64,000 nt of DNA from Lentilactobacillus hilgardii DSM 20176 = ATCC 8290 (GTDB lineage: Bacteria > Bacillota > Bacilli > Lactobacillales > Lactobacillaceae), in NCBI RefSeq assembly GCF_000159315.1, contig NZ_GG669993.1, forward strand, positions 493,934-557,933, given 5' to 3'. Under the pieces are notes generated by a model. The model searched no databases. It worked only from the letters and a program-made list of their open reading frames with translations, and was not told the origin of the DNA. Position 1 is the first letter of the stretch, and each line of letters opens with the position of its first letter. The position numbers and the translations under genes were made by a program. Shown here piece after piece: positions 1-9,174 of this stretch.

Positions 1-139
1 GCTGATCATGTTTGATTGCTTCATCCACAATATGCCATCCCTCAATGATATATTGGCCCGAACTCAATCGTCCTTTCTTAGATTGCATCTTACGCCATTC
101 TTTAACTCGATTATTTTGATTAGAAGTAATTGATTGCAT
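1..139 (-). CDS. TrmH/SpoU-family RNA methyltransferase, N-terminal fragment
   Basis: An open frame starts at ATG 139 on the minus strand and runs off the window edge after 46 codons. The visible protein has an asparagine-rich start, a basic VKEWRKMQSKKGR stretch and then an IIEGWHIV motif. This matches the substrate-binding N-terminus of TrmH-type 2'-O-ribose methyltransferases, which modify rRNA or tRNA using SAM. The knotted catalytic domain is outside the window, so the target cannot be named. It is divergent from acyP, 56 bp away, an arrangement common in lactobacilli. Confidence 0.75.
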   Translation of the reverse strand, partial: MQSITSNQNNRVKEWRKMQSKKGRLSSGQYIIEGWHIVDEAIKHDQ

Positions 140-195
140 TAAGCTCTTCCTTTTATAATTAATTTATTAGTATAAAGTGAGGTGACTTTTAAAAT

Positions 196-480
196 ATGGA
201 TAAAGAAATCAAAACAACTGAACTGACTATTTTTGGAATCGTCCAAGGAGTGGGATTTCGTTGGGCAACCATTCAAGTTGCAAAAGAAATGGGCATTTCC
301 GGATGGGTCCAAAACAAGCCAGACGGTTCCGTGAAAATCATTGCCCAAGGAAAACCAATTCCCCTGGCACAGTTTATTATGAAAATAAAAAATTCACCAA
401 CACCATACGCTCATATCAGATCTGTCTCTACTAAGTATATAACGAATCCAACGTTAAAGGGCTTCAATGTCAAATATTAA
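196..480 (+). CDS. acyP: Acylphosphatase
   Basis: This 94-residue protein hydrolyses carboxyl-phosphate bonds of small acyl phosphates in the cytoplasm. The family signature GIVQGVGFRW lies at residues 14-23, with the phosphate-binding arginine at 22 and the catalytic asparagine at 40 in GWVQN. A second conserved block, DGSVKI, follows. Length and the single compact alpha/beta domain are normal for the family. An AGTGAGGTGA ribosome-binding region lies just upstream of the ATG. It precedes yidC by about 100 bp on the same strand, but no shared transcript is proven. Confidence 0.93.
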   Translation: MDKEIKTTELTIFGIVQGVGFRWATIQVAKEMGISGWVQNKPDGSVKIIAQGKPIPLAQFIMKIKNSPTPYAHIRSVSTKYITNPTLKGFNVKY

Positions 481-578
481 TAAAGATTAATAAGTTTCGT
501 CAAGATTAAATTGAAAACTTTCCCAGTATCGAGTAAGATTTACTTTGTCTATGTATAAATAAAGAAAGGTCTTAATCG

Positions 579-1610
579 ATGAAAAAACTTAAGCGCATAA
601 CGACATTCGGAATGCTTTCCGGGATGGCGTTACTACTCAGTGGTTGTGTTCAGACCACCAAATCAGGTAAACCATATGGCCTGGTATACGATTATCTTGC
701 TCGACCGGCTCAATCAATTATGGAGGCAATTGCACAAATTGTCGGAAGTTATGGATGGGCAATTGTTGTATTGACCGTCATTGTTAGAATGTTTCTTTTG
801 CCAATTATGGTTCGTCAAATGAAGAGTTCGACAATTCAACAGGAACGCATGCAAATGATTCGTCCACAAATGCGTGAATTGCAACAACGGCAAAAAGCAG
901 CAAAAACGACCGAGGAACAAACGGCTGCCAGCCAAGCAATGATGGCACTATATCGACAGAATAATATTTCAATGACGGGTGGCATTGGATGTCTGCCGCT
1001 CATCATACAAATGCCGATCTTTACTGCCTTGTATGCCGCAATTCGATATTCGCCCGAACTATCCCATACGGTCTTTATGGGGATTCGGCTTGGTCAATCC
1101 AGTTGGCTTCTGGCTGTTCTTTCATTTTTGTCTTACTTACTACAGGGATATTTAATGATGTTAGGAACGCCTAAAGCACAGAAAAAGCAAATGGGTGCCA
1201 TGATGCTCATGAGTCCTATTATGATTTTGCTGTTCACTATTTCTGCCCCGGCCGGCCTGGGGATTTACTTCTTTATCGGCGGATTGTTTGCTTGTCTCCA
1301 AACAATTATTATGAATTTATATCGTCCTGGCATTCGAAAAAAGATTGCCAAAGAGATGGAAGGCAAGAAGCCTGTCACTGTCGAAGACTTAATGCCGAAA
1401 GCACCTATAAATAAATCAAACGGCACTGATACCAAGGAAAATATTCATAATCGAAATCGGCAACGAAATGCTGGAAAGCAACAAACTGGTGAAACACAGC
1501 AGATAATCAAACCGGTTGAAGATGTTAATCCTGAAAAAACACAAACCAAGAAGCAACCTCACAAGAATGACAAACGGCGAAATGCCGGTAAGCAACAAAG
1601 GCATCGTTAA
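579..1610 (+). CDS. yidC: Membrane protein insertase YidC/Oxa1 family
   Basis: The product inserts and folds membrane proteins alone or with SecYEG. The 343-residue protein starts with a lipoprotein signal whose lipobox LLSGC puts the lipidated cysteine at residue 23. Five hydrophobic segments follow in the 60-kDa inner-membrane-protein fold, with a charged hairpin rich in Q, R and K around residues 85-120. The C-terminal 70 residues are strongly basic, as in Gram-positive YidC proteins that contact ribosomes. Lactobacilli usually carry two paralogues. This one is not beside rnpA/rpmH, so it is probably the YidC2-type copy. A hairpin terminator follows closely. Confidence 0.92.
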   Translation: MKKLKRITTFGMLSGMALLLSGCVQTTKSGKPYGLVYDYLARPAQSIMEAIAQIVGSYGWAIVVLTVIVRMFLLPIMVRQMKSSTIQQERMQMIRPQMRELQQRQKAAKTTEEQTAASQAMMALYRQNNISMTGGIGCLPLIIQMPIFTALYAAIRYSPELSHTVFMGIRLGQSSWLLAVLSFLSYLLQGYLMMLGTPKAQKKQMGAMMLMSPIMILLFTISAPAGLGIYFFIGGLFACLQTIIMNLYRPGIRKKIAKEMEGKKPVTVEDLMPKAPINKSNGTDTKENIHNRNRQRNAGKQQTGETQQIIKPVEDVNPEKTQTKKQPHKNDKRRNAGKQQRHR

Positions 1611-1628
1611 AAAAATAAATTTTACCAA

Positions 1629-1671
1629 AAAAGAAGCGTCGGGGGATCTTTTTCCCGGCACTTCTTTTTTA
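1629..1671 (+). terminator. Rho-independent terminator of yidC
   Basis: An imperfect 13-bp stem (AAGAAGCGTCGGG against CCCGGCACTTCTT) is followed by six T residues. It ends at the stop codon of the convergent histidine kinase gene, so it may act in both directions. Confidence 0.7.
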
Positions 1672-3246
1672 ATGATCATTTTTTTGATTAGATTGATCCG
1701 GTTCCTTGGAATCTGAACTATTAAGGTTAAGTAGTGTATCTCCTTCACCGCTGCCATTATCATCCTCTTGAGACATATTCTTCAAAATTGGTAAATTAAT
1801 TTGAAAAATTGATCCATATCCTAAGGAACTTTCGATTGAAATATTACCATGATAAGCTTCAATCAATCGGTGAGCAATTGATAGTCCCAATCCATTGCCA
1901 CCTTTGTCTCGGCTTCTAGCCTTATCAACTCTATAAAACCGATTAAACACCTTATTAATATCTTCTTGGGAGATTCCTTCGCCAAAATCTTGAATAGCAA
2001 TGTTTACCATTGACATTGAAGTAGAAAGCGACATATGAACCTCTTTACGTTTTTCGGAATACTTAATCGCATTATCCAATAAAATGACTAATACCTGTTC
2101 TAAATGATTACGATAAATTTGAACATATACATGGTCATCAGTATCATCATCAAAGGTAAACGTAAAATCTGGATGAATCATTTTGAAATCATTATAAACC
2201 TGCTCAAAGACTTCAGTAACATTAGTAATCTCTTCGCCATAATTTAATTCAATCTGTTCTGCCCGTGATAAATCCAACATTTCGGACACTAAACTCTTCA
2301 TCCGCTTCGTTTCTTGAAGTGATGCTTTTAACGATTCTTCCAGCACTTCAGGATCATCTTTCCCCCACCGCAGCAACATGTCTATATGCCCCTGAATGAC
2401 TGCAACAGGTGTTCTTAATTCGTGCGATACATCTTCAACGAACTGCTGCTGCTGATCAATGTAACGACGGGTCTGATCCAGCATGCTGTTAAGCAAGTCC
2501 GCTAAATCGGAAAGCTCATCGTGAGTCTTAAGATCTGGTACCCGGGCGTCAGAATCCGGATCAGTTTTAACCTTATTAATCGTTTCTTGAATCTGATTAA
2601 TGGGACGCAATAATTCAGCCACCAATACATAGGCAAGAATCATTGATATCAAAACCGAAATTAAAACAAGAATTGCTAAAATAGCAGCCAATTTTCGAGC
2701 TGTTGCCCGATAGCTACTTAATTCATCGATAACTTGGGCATAGCCAATAAGCGATCCATTCTTCTTGGAAAGCAATGGTTCAATACCGATTAAAATATTT
2801 TTGCCATTCTGCCTAGAAGTTATGATTTTTCGTTTTGAAGAAGACGCAAGTTTGGAATCATTTTTCTTTGACTCAAAAAGCCGCTTGCCATTAACACTAT
2901 ATACATTAACAAGAATGCTATCGCGTGAAAAATTAACAACTAACGAGTCCGAATAAATGTTTCTGTCATCGCTTTGAGAGTCACCACTATTAAGTTGTGG
3001 TCTTAAACAACGTTCAACGTCACCCTTCCCCAAAGTCGAAGAATAATTCGTTAGTCTCGAAGAAACTGTTGATAACGTATTATCGATATGCATTCTTTCT
3101 TGTTCAAGTAAAACATTTGTAAAGCGATTAAAAATCAACACTGAAAAAGCAACCACAATTGCCAAAACACCGATCGAGGTAAAAAAGGCCCATTTCCATT
3201 TTAACGAAATCTTGCGTTTCCCAGATTTGTTATTGGCTTGACTCAT
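1669..3246 (-). CDS. arlS: Sensor histidine kinase (ArlS-like)
   Basis: This 525-residue membrane kinase senses an envelope signal and phosphorylates its partner regulator. Transmembrane segments lie near residues 18-40 and 186-208, enclosing a ~145-residue extracellular sensor. HAMP follows at about 210-262, then the dimerisation/phosphoacceptor domain with His275 in SHELRTP, and an HATPase domain with the N box and GNGLGLSIAH. The C-terminus is a polar tail. The start overlaps the regulator stop by 4 bp, so translation is coupled. Resemblance to ArlS/CsrS-type kinases is inferred from the partner and architecture. The inducing signal cannot be read from sequence. Confidence 0.88.
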   Translation of the reverse strand: MSQANNKSGKRKISLKWKWAFFTSIGVLAIVVAFSVLIFNRFTNVLLEQERMHIDNTLSTVSSRLTNYSSTLGKGDVERCLRPQLNSGDSQSDDRNIYSDSLVVNFSRDSILVNVYSVNGKRLFESKKNDSKLASSSKRKIITSRQNGKNILIGIEPLLSKKNGSLIGYAQVIDELSSYRATARKLAAILAILVLISVLISMILAYVLVAELLRPINQIQETINKVKTDPDSDARVPDLKTHDELSDLADLLNSMLDQTRRYIDQQQQFVEDVSHELRTPVAVIQGHIDMLLRWGKDDPEVLEESLKASLQETKRMKSLVSEMLDLSRAEQIELNYGEEITNVTEVFEQVYNDFKMIHPDFTFTFDDDTDDHVYVQIYRNHLEQVLVILLDNAIKYSEKRKEVHMSLSTSMSMVNIAIQDFGEGISQEDINKVFNRFYRVDKARSRDKGGNGLGLSIAHRLIEAYHGNISIESSLGYGSIFQINLPILKNMSQEDDNGSGEGDTLLNLNSSDSKEPDQSNQKNDH

Positions 3247-3929
3247 GACCTCATCACATACCCGGTCCCTCTAACAGTTTGGATATAGCTATTTTCACCT
3301 GGACGATTGATCTTATTACGAAGATATCTGATATACACATCAACAACGTTTGTTTCGACTTCAGAATCATATCCCCAAACCTTTGTTAACAGAACATCCC
3401 GTGCCAACACAACGTCAACATTTTCCATCAACGTTAATAACAACTCATATTCACGTTTGGTCAAGTTAATCACTTCGTCGCCTCTGCGAACAATGCGACT
3501 TTCTTTTTCGATTGTAAGGTCTTTAAAAGTAACGGATTTCTTGCTACTCTTTTGCTGATCGTTTTCAATCTGAATGCGTCGCAATAGTGCCCGAATCCTT
3601 GCAAGCAATTCTTCGATTGCAAACGGCTTCACAATATAATCATCGGCGCCGTGATCAAATCCGGAAACACGATCGATAACAGAGTCCCTGGCGGTCATCA
3701 TAATAATTGGTGTGTTCTTCTTTTCACGAAGGCGTCGTGCAACTTCCATCCCGTTAAGCTCTGGAAGCATTAAGTCAAGCAATATCACATCAAAATTTTC
3801 ATCCAATGCAGCTTGTAGACCTGTTCGTCCATTCAACTCAACTTGGGTGTCATATCCTTCGTGTTTTAATTCAAGTTCGACGAAACGCGCCAAATTCTTT
3901 TCATCCTCAATTATCAAAATTCGACTCAT
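3243..3929 (-). CDS. arlR: OmpR-family response regulator (ArlR/CovR-like)
   Basis: The 228-residue regulator has a receiver domain with acidic pair D9-E10, phosphoacceptor Asp52 in LLDLMLP, the T/S switch in MMTAR and the conserved lysine in YIVKPF. A winged-helix DNA-binding domain follows from about residue 130 and ends in RGTGYVMR. The N-terminus (ILIIEDEKNLARF) is close to ArlR and CovR, which control surface proteins, autolysis and virulence or stress traits in Firmicutes. It is the first gene of a two-gene operon with the kinase. The ~250 bp upstream separates it from the divergent alcohol dehydrogenase. Confidence 0.9.
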   Translation of the reverse strand: MSRILIIEDEKNLARFVELELKHEGYDTQVELNGRTGLQAALDENFDVILLDLMLPELNGMEVARRLREKKNTPIIMMTARDSVIDRVSGFDHGADDYIVKPFAIEELLARIRALLRRIQIENDQQKSSKKSVTFKDLTIEKESRIVRRGDEVINLTKREYELLLTLMENVDVVLARDVLLTKVWGYDSEVETNVVDVYIRYLRNKINRPGENSYIQTVRGTGYVMRS

Positions 3930-4106
3930 AAATAATCAGCTCTCCTAAAGTATCTTAATTTATTTATTATTGTACCTTAAAACATTTTAACATAATTCTC
4001 ATTTTAACATAGTTATGAGAAAATTAGTGTAGTAGTTTAAGAATTCGAAAGAATCTTAAATTTTGGAAATATTTTTCACTTTATTCATTTATGTGCATTT
4101 TTTCAC

Positions 4107-4135
4107 TTGAATCATTTTCCTTTCTTGCTTATAAT
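4107..4135 (+). promoter_or_regulatory. Promoter of the alcohol dehydrogenase gene
   Basis: TTGAAT (4107-4112) and TATAAT (4130-4135) are separated by 17 bp. They lie about 40 bp before the adhP start codon, in the AT-rich gap shared with arlR. Confidence 0.7.
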
Positions 4136-4178
4136 GAACTTGTTTGAAAATAAATTACAAAAAAGGATGATCTATTAA

Positions 4179-5195
4179 ATGAAAGCTGCAGTTGTTAGAG
4201 ACCCAGTTGATGGTTACGTTGATATTAAAGATGTTCAGTTACGACCAATTCACCAAGGGGAAGCACTTGTAAAAGTTGAGTATTGTGGATTATGTCACAC
4301 AGATCTCCACGTTGCTGCCGGCGATTTTGGTAAGGTTCCGGGGAGAATTATTGGACACGAAGGCGTTGGAAAAGTTATTCAAGTTGCTGATGACGTCGAC
4401 AGTTTAAAAATAGGCGATCGTGTATCTATCGCTTGGTTTTACAGAGGCTGTGGTCACTGTGAATACTGTACTACCGGCCGTGAAACACTTTGCCGAAATG
4501 TTCAAAATTCCGGTTTTTCTGTTGATGGCGCAATGGCCGAACAAGTTATTGTACCGGCAGATTATGCCGTTAAGGTGCCAGAGGGTTTAGATCCTGTTGA
4601 AGCAACTTCCTTGACTTGTGCAGGTGTTACAATGTACAAAGCGTTGAAGGTTGGCGAAACTCGTCCCGGACAATGGGTAGAGGTTGTTGGTGCTGGTGGT
4701 CTTGGGAATTTAGCCGTTCAATTTGCTCACAATGTTTTCGGTGCAAACGTCATCGCTGTTGATGGCAATGAAGACAAGCTCAATGCTGCTAAGGAAAACG
4801 GTGCTGATATTACCATTAACCGTCATGACCCTGATGTTGCTGAACAAATCCAGAAAAAGGTTGGCGGTGTGCATAATGCTCAAATCACTGCTGTTACAAC
4901 TGAAGCATTCACTACTTCAGTAAATGCCCTTCGTCCAGATGGTCGTTTAGTTGCTGTTGCCCTTCCAAAGGGTGATATGGCACTTAATATTGACAAGACC
5001 GTCCTAGATGGCATTCAAGTCGCCGGTTCATTGGTTGGAACTCGACAAGATCTGGCAGAAACTTTCCAATTTGGTTCAGAAGGAAAAGTTAAACCAATTG
5101 TTAAAACCCGTCGTTTAGACGAAGTTAATGATATCATTGATGAAATGAAACAAAACAAAATCGTTGGTCGCATGGTTGTTGACTTTACCAAATAA
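4179..5195 (+). CDS. adhP: Zinc-dependent alcohol dehydrogenase (AdhP type)
   Basis: This 338-residue medium-chain dehydrogenase interconverts primary alcohols and aldehydes with NAD(H). Catalytic-zinc ligands are in CGLCHTDLH (residues 36-44) and GHEGVG (59-64). Four structural-zinc cysteines lie at 91, 94, 97 and 105, and the Rossmann motif GAGGLGNLA lies near 170. Length and the WFYRGCGHC block match propanol-preferring AdhP/AdhA. An AAAGGATG ribosome-binding site precedes the ATG. It is monocistronic, with its own promoter and terminator. In lactic bacteria it would serve NADH reoxidation by acetaldehyde reduction; that role is inferred. Confidence 0.92.
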   Translation: MKAAVVRDPVDGYVDIKDVQLRPIHQGEALVKVEYCGLCHTDLHVAAGDFGKVPGRIIGHEGVGKVIQVADDVDSLKIGDRVSIAWFYRGCGHCEYCTTGRETLCRNVQNSGFSVDGAMAEQVIVPADYAVKVPEGLDPVEATSLTCAGVTMYKALKVGETRPGQWVEVVGAGGLGNLAVQFAHNVFGANVIAVDGNEDKLNAAKENGADITINRHDPDVAEQIQKKVGGVHNAQITAVTTEAFTTSVNALRPDGRLVAVALPKGDMALNIDKTVLDGIQVAGSLVGTRQDLAETFQFGSEGKVKPIVKTRRLDEVNDIIDEMKQNKIVGRMVVDFTK

Positions 5196-5226
5196 AGAGT
5201 TCCATAATTCATAAAAACTACGTTAT

Positions 5227-5271
5227 AAAAAGGAATGTGAGGGGATTCGTCTCCCTTATCGCATTCCTTTT
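5227..5271 (+). terminator. Terminator of adhP
   Basis: A hairpin pairs AAAAGGAATG with CATTCCTTTT around an inner GAGGGGA/TCTCCC stem. It lies 32 bp after the adhP stop codon. Confidence 0.75.
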
Positions 5272-5415
5272 ACATTCGGTCAATTCATTTCTAAGTAAAA
5301 ATTGTACACTTTTACACAAGAAAAAGGCGAAAATTTTTTCTAAAATAATTCTTACTACAAAACATCGGTTACTCAAACCATGAATAAGTGATTCCGATCT
5401 TTAAAATTTAGACAG

Positions 5416-5457
5416 AAAAAAGCAATTTAGAATCCATGGCGTTCTAAATTGCTTTTT
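5416..5457 (-). terminator. Terminator of the yceD-rpmF operon
   Basis: A 16-bp perfect stem (AAAAAGCAATTTAGAA and its complement) closes a 9-nt loop just past the rpmF stop. It runs into a T tract on the minus strand. Confidence 0.85.
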
Positions 5458-5460
5458 GTT

Positions 5461-5634
5461 TTACTTATTCTTTAAAACCTTACGGCCTTTGTACATGCCA
5501 GATAATGAAACGTGATGTGGTAATGTATATTCGCCGGTTCTTGGGTCGAGACTCAAATTAGGAGTCTGTAACTTAATGTGACCGCGACGCATCCCTTTTC
5601 TAGCTTTTGAAGTTCTACGTGCTGGTGTTGCCAT
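5461..5634 (-). CDS. rpmF: 50S ribosomal protein L32
   Basis: A 57-codon frame starting [14 protein letters not shown] encodes the basic L32 protein of the large subunit. The C-terminal half contains [16 protein letters not shown] and ends in [10 protein letters not shown]. The cysteines of zinc-binding L32 variants are absent, so this is the zinc-independent (C-minus) form. A GAGGAGGG ribosome-binding site precedes the ATG. It lies 51 bp downstream of the YceD gene, a pairing kept across bacteria. Confidence is high despite the short length. Confidence 0.95.
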   Translation of the reverse strand: MATPARRTSKARKGMRRGHIKLQTPNLSLDPRTGEYTLPHHVSLSGMYKGRKVLKNK

Positions 5635-5685
5635 GTCTTTCCCTCCTCGTAACTAAAATATCCACTAGTGAATTTTTAAGCCCAG

Positions 5686-6240
5686 CTAATTAGAGCCCTT
5701 ATCTTTGAAAAAGTTCTTTAATTTTGCCAGACGTGGATCAACTGTTTTTAATTCTGCCTTCTGATCTTCGTAATCATCAACTGAAAGTACGTTCCAATCG
5801 TGTCCGCTTGGCATTGTTTTGCCAGCTTCCTCTTCAGGAGACAAAATGTGCATAGGAATATGCAAAATCACGTTATCAACGACCGCAGAACGATTATCAA
5901 CTTCGTCCTCTTCACCAAGTATAAAAACGACATCGTCCTTACCATATCTTGATTCAGCAGCTTTTGACGGAACATAATACTCTTCAACCGTAAAATCCAA
6001 CGGTAAATCAACAGGTGTTAATGACCTCGAAGAAGGAACCACCAACTTACCAACAATATGAGTATCAATGATCACATCACCACGATCAGAGAATGCAGCC
6101 CCGTCTATTTTAAAAGTGCTTGCATCGATCACTTCATCAGCGTAACGACTCAACAAGTCACTTTTAATATCAAGGGTTTCATTGAACGTGAACGGATCTG
6201 TATCGGAGTACTTTTGCAAATCCTTAAAAAACCATTTCAC
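5686..6240 (-). CDS. yceD: YceD family protein (DUF177)
   Basis: This 184-residue acidic protein lies directly upstream of rpmF, the standard location of YceD. The family has been linked to 23S rRNA metabolism and ribosome assembly, but its biochemical activity is unknown. The middle and end carry the conserved core: an RYGKDD-type region, acidic residues and the DPRLAKLKNFF tail. There is no signal peptide or membrane segment. Co-transcription with rpmF is inferred from spacing and the shared terminator. Confidence 0.88.
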   Translation of the reverse strand: MKWFFKDLQKYSDTDPFTFNETLDIKSDLLSRYADEVIDASTFKIDGAAFSDRGDVIIDTHIVGKLVVPSSRSLTPVDLPLDFTVEEYYVPSKAAESRYGKDDVVFILGEEDEVDNRSAVVDNVILHIPMHILSPEEEAGKTMPSGHDWNVLSVDDYEDQKAELKTVDPRLAKLKNFFKDKGSN

Positions 6241-6323
6241 TGTAATTCCTCCAATGCAACAAAATTCATTATACCGGCAACAAAAACGCTTGTCAAGGTG
6301 ATTTGCTTGATAGTATTAACTCA

Positions 6324-7457
6324 TTAATGAAGAATGATTGGGTGTTTATAAAAATCCTGATGTGCGCCATTAACCATCTCGATTAACATCCCAGCCTTAA
6401 AGTCCAAATAAACAAACTTTTTTGCAACTTCCTGATTCACCTTGGAGATCATTGGCAACTCTAAATCATTTTTAATTTGATTCAAATATCGTCTCCCTTG
6501 ACGCGTACACCCTAGCAAACGAATATACTGAGGATTAACCAGCATTTCAGATGAAGTTACATGTAACAGCACGTAACAGCACAAACGCTGAATCCTAGTG
6601 TAAGTATAACGCTTTGTTTTCACAAATTGTAAAAATTGCGAGAATGTTTCAGATTCAATTGCCGCTTGTTTCAGGCGATATTCAATTCCCTCAGTCATTT
6701 GATATATCGAATGCAGTGTATCAATAGGTGCTTCAATAAGTTCAAATCTTAACAACGGCCAAAATTGTTCCCAATCAATCACTTTAGCTGTTGAAAAGGT
6801 TTGCCAGGAAGATTCAGGTACAAATTTTCGAACAATATCGAAATTCCCATTTCTCAGCTGATCCCTAATTGCAGAAGCGCTAGATATTAAACCCGAACTT
6901 AGTTGATGATCGTTATGTGCACTTCCAACTCTTTTAATGGGCACCAGATGCAATGGAGAGCCTATCAACATGTTTGCATTAGCATATCCAAAAGCCAATA
7001 TATCATTGGGTTTATCAATTCGAATACCGGTTCTGTTATATAAATATTCTTGAAAAATTGAGGCATATGGCCGATTAAACTGTTTAAAGGAGTCGTCTTT
7101 CTTAGGTTGGTTATTAATTAATTTTTGATAATCAATCTCCGGTGTTTCAGCCCCAAAGGCCAGCCAATCACATTTCATAGCGGCTACAAGTCTAACGGCC
7201 CCTGCCGAAAAAATATGTGATGGCTGAACAGCCGCATAAAACGGCAATTCAATCACCACGTCCACTCCCGTTTCAAGTGCAGCTAGTGCTCGAGTCCATT
7301 TGTCATACATAGCCGGTTCACCTCGTTGCAGCCAGTTACCACTCATTACCGCAACGGTGACATCTGCACCGGTTTTTTTCTTTGCTTGTGTCATCTGGTA
7401 AAGGTGCCCATTATGAAACGGATTGTATTCTGAAATAATGCCGACTGCTTTAAGCAA
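6324..7457 (-). CDS. tmcAL: tRNA(Met) cytidine acetate ligase
   Basis: The 377-residue enzyme is expected to activate acetate with ATP and form N4-acetylcytidine at the wobble base of elongator tRNA-Met. The N-terminal nucleotidyltransferase fold is clear: GIISEYNPFHNGH at residues 6-18 holds the HxGH-type ATP motif, followed by VMSGNWLQRGEPA and the KWTRA block. The family was formerly annotated YlbM/UPF0348. It is the last gene of the yqeG-yqeM block, 1 bp from the methyltransferase stop, consistent with one transcript. Confidence 0.9.
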   Translation of the reverse strand: MLKAVGIISEYNPFHNGHLYQMTQAKKKTGADVTVAVMSGNWLQRGEPAMYDKWTRALAALETGVDVVIELPFYAAVQPSHIFSAGAVRLVAAMKCDWLAFGAETPEIDYQKLINNQPKKDDSFKQFNRPYASIFQEYLYNRTGIRIDKPNDILAFGYANANMLIGSPLHLVPIKRVGSAHNDHQLSSGLISSASAIRDQLRNGNFDIVRKFVPESSWQTFSTAKVIDWEQFWPLLRFELIEAPIDTLHSIYQMTEGIEYRLKQAAIESETFSQFLQFVKTKRYTYTRIQRLCCYVLLHVTSSEMLVNPQYIRLLGCTRQGRRYLNQIKNDLELPMISKVNQEVAKKFVYLDFKAGMLIEMVNGAHQDFYKHPIILH

Positions 7458-7458
7458 A

Positions 7459-8199
7459 TTAATTTACCTTCTTACACTCAAATAACCATCGCTTAACGTC
7501 ATTTTTAAAAGAATCTTCCCCAAAATTTGTCGTTATTTGGATTTCAGAGAAACCTGCACCAGTTAACATTTGAGAATAACGGTCTACCGGATAAGTACGC
7601 TCTTTATGAAGCTCATTATAAGCATCGTAGGCATTCTTATCTCCGTCATAAAGGAAGAATGTCAGCTCATGCTCCACAGCGTGAGAAACGCTCTCAGAGG
7701 CATAACTTGACCACATAAATGCCCGATCTTCATCCTGATAATTGTACATATATCCAGGATAAACCTCATCGGTTTGATATGGCGTAATCACATCAAATAA
7801 GAAACTACCGCCAGTTTTTAAGTGAGTGCTAACCTGGGAAAAAGTTTGTCGTAAATCAGACTCTGATGACAAGTAACACAAAGAATCATCAAAGCATGTA
7901 ATGTTATCATAAGATGGCAATTCGCTTAAATTTCGCATATCCAACTGAAAGAAGTTAATTTGTTGATCAGCTTCCCGCGCTCGCTGATCGGCCATTGTGA
8001 GCATATCTTCAGATAAATCAGCACCATCCACATTGTATCCAGCTCTGGAAAGTCTTACTGCAAGCCGTCCGGTACCACATGCAAGGTCCAATATTTTATC
8101 CGACCGATTCGTACGCCTAAGCGTATACTCAAGCCATTTATCGTATAACGTTTCATCAAATAAGTCATCATAAAACTTGGCAAATTCGTGGTAAATCAT
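7459..8199 (-). CDS. yqeM: Class I SAM-dependent methyltransferase (YqeM)
   Basis: This 246-residue protein has SAM motif I ILDLACGTGRLA at about residues 36-47, motif II near VDGADLSEDML and a ferredoxin-like insertion rich in aromatic residues. YqeM follows rsfS in Bacilli and is commonly annotated as a putative methyltransferase with unknown substrate. The start overlaps the rsfS stop by 4 bp, indicating translational coupling. Because it sits among ribosome-maturation genes, an RNA or translation-related substrate is plausible but unproven. Confidence 0.85.
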   Translation of the reverse strand: MIYHEFAKFYDDLFDETLYDKWLEYTLRRTNRSDKILDLACGTGRLAVRLSRAGYNVDGADLSEDMLTMADQRAREADQQINFFQLDMRNLSELPSYDNITCFDDSLCYLSSESDLRQTFSQVSTHLKTGGSFLFDVITPYQTDEVYPGYMYNYQDEDRAFMWSSYASESVSHAVEHELTFFLYDGDKNAYDAYNELHKERTYPVDRYSQMLTGAGFSEIQITTNFGEDSFKNDVKRWLFECKKVN

Positions 8200-8552
8200 A
8201 CCTCAACCCATGAATCAATGTTAACAATTGGTGCATCTGACCATAATTTTTCCAAATTATAGAAATCACGGGTATCCTTTTGGAACACATGAACAATGAC
8301 ATCGCCTAGATCAATTAAAATCCAGTTAGACGATTCTTTGCCAGAAACACTGTAAACATGGATATCATTTGCCTCAACCTGATCGATAACTTCCTCAGCA
8401 ATAGCTTTTACCTGCCGGTTTGAATTAGCATCGGCAATGACAAAATAATCGGCCATCAAACTGACTTTTTCCATATCCAGGACAACAATGTCGTGAGCTC
8501 GCTTACTGTCAGCAGCACGTACAACAATCTGTGAAATCTCTTTACTATCCAT
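8196..8552 (-). CDS. rsfS: Ribosome silencing factor RsfS
   Basis: This 118-residue protein of the RsfS/Iojap family binds ribosomal protein L14 and blocks joining of the subunits when nutrients are scarce. Typical motifs are VVLDMEKVSLMADYFVI, the SNRQVKAIA helix and SSNWILIDLGDVIVHVF. Length is normal. It lies between yqeK and yqeM with a 10-bp gap and a 4-bp overlap, as in Bacillus. Confidence 0.95.
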   Translation of the reverse strand: MDSKEISQIVVRAADSKRAHDIVVLDMEKVSLMADYFVIADANSNRQVKAIAEEVIDQVEANDIHVYSVSGKESSNWILIDLGDVIVHVFQKDTRDFYNLEKLWSDAPIVNIDSWVEV

Positions 8553-8562
8553 AAAATTCTCC

Positions 8563-9174
8563 TTATTTCAAATCAAACTTTGGTACCCAGCTATTATAAG
8601 TGATGATAGTTTGTGGAAAAACTGGTTTATTATGTGCCACCAAATAACTTAGCGTCTGCTTAGTTTGATAGGCAACGCCTTTCTGTAAATTAGAAAAGGT
8701 AATTTTCCTCGCGTCATCAACTCCCGGAAAGTCACGACCAGGTTCAATATAGTCAGCCATATAAACGATTTGTTCCAAAGGGGTCATATATTGATGGCCT
8801 ACTGTATGGTATCTAACAGCATTCAAAACTTCAATATCATTAATTTGAAGTTCATTTTTAACAAATAGCCAGCCAACCACACCATGCCAAATTGAATTAC
8901 CGTAATTCAACAAAATTGGATTTAGTTGATACTCATGAATTGCTTTAATAAAATCTTTATCAGGTCGTTGTTTGGCATAATCATGAACCAAACCGGCAAT
9001 GCTTGCCCGTTCAATATCAACATTATTTTTCTCAGCCAAATCCATTGCAGTTTGTTCTACCCTCAGAACATGCTGATAACGACTATCCGTTAAGGCATCT
9101 TTCAATTTTTTAACTAATTTTTTTCGAGAATATGGCACAATTTGTTCATGATACGTCATTTGACTATTTTTCAT
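8563..9174 (-). CDS. yqeK: HD-domain phosphohydrolase YqeK (symmetrical Ap4A hydrolase)
   Basis: The 203-residue protein carries an HD-domain metal site: RYQHVLRVE, then AGLVHDYAK with the HD pair near residue 67, and later a YHTVGH motif. YqeK proteins split diadenosine tetraphosphate symmetrically into two ADP. It overlaps the nadD stop by 11 bp. The fixed yqeK-nadD pairing suggests that alarmone removal and NAD synthesis are produced together. Confidence 0.9.
   Translation of the reverse strand: MKNSQMTYHEQIVPYSRKKLVKKLKDALTDSRYQHVLRVEQTAMDLAEKNNVDIERASIAGLVHDYAKQRPDKDFIKAIHEYQLNPILLNYGNSIWHGVVGWLFVKNELQINDIEVLNAVRYHTVGHQYMTPLEQIVYMADYIEPGRDFPGVDDARKITFSNLQKGVAYQTKQTLSYLVAHNKPVFPQTIITYNSWVPKFDLK

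Noticed and set aside
5272..5415. Possible gene between adhP and rpmF
   Set aside because: The gap is AT-rich and holds no frame with a start site; only the two flanking terminators are visible.
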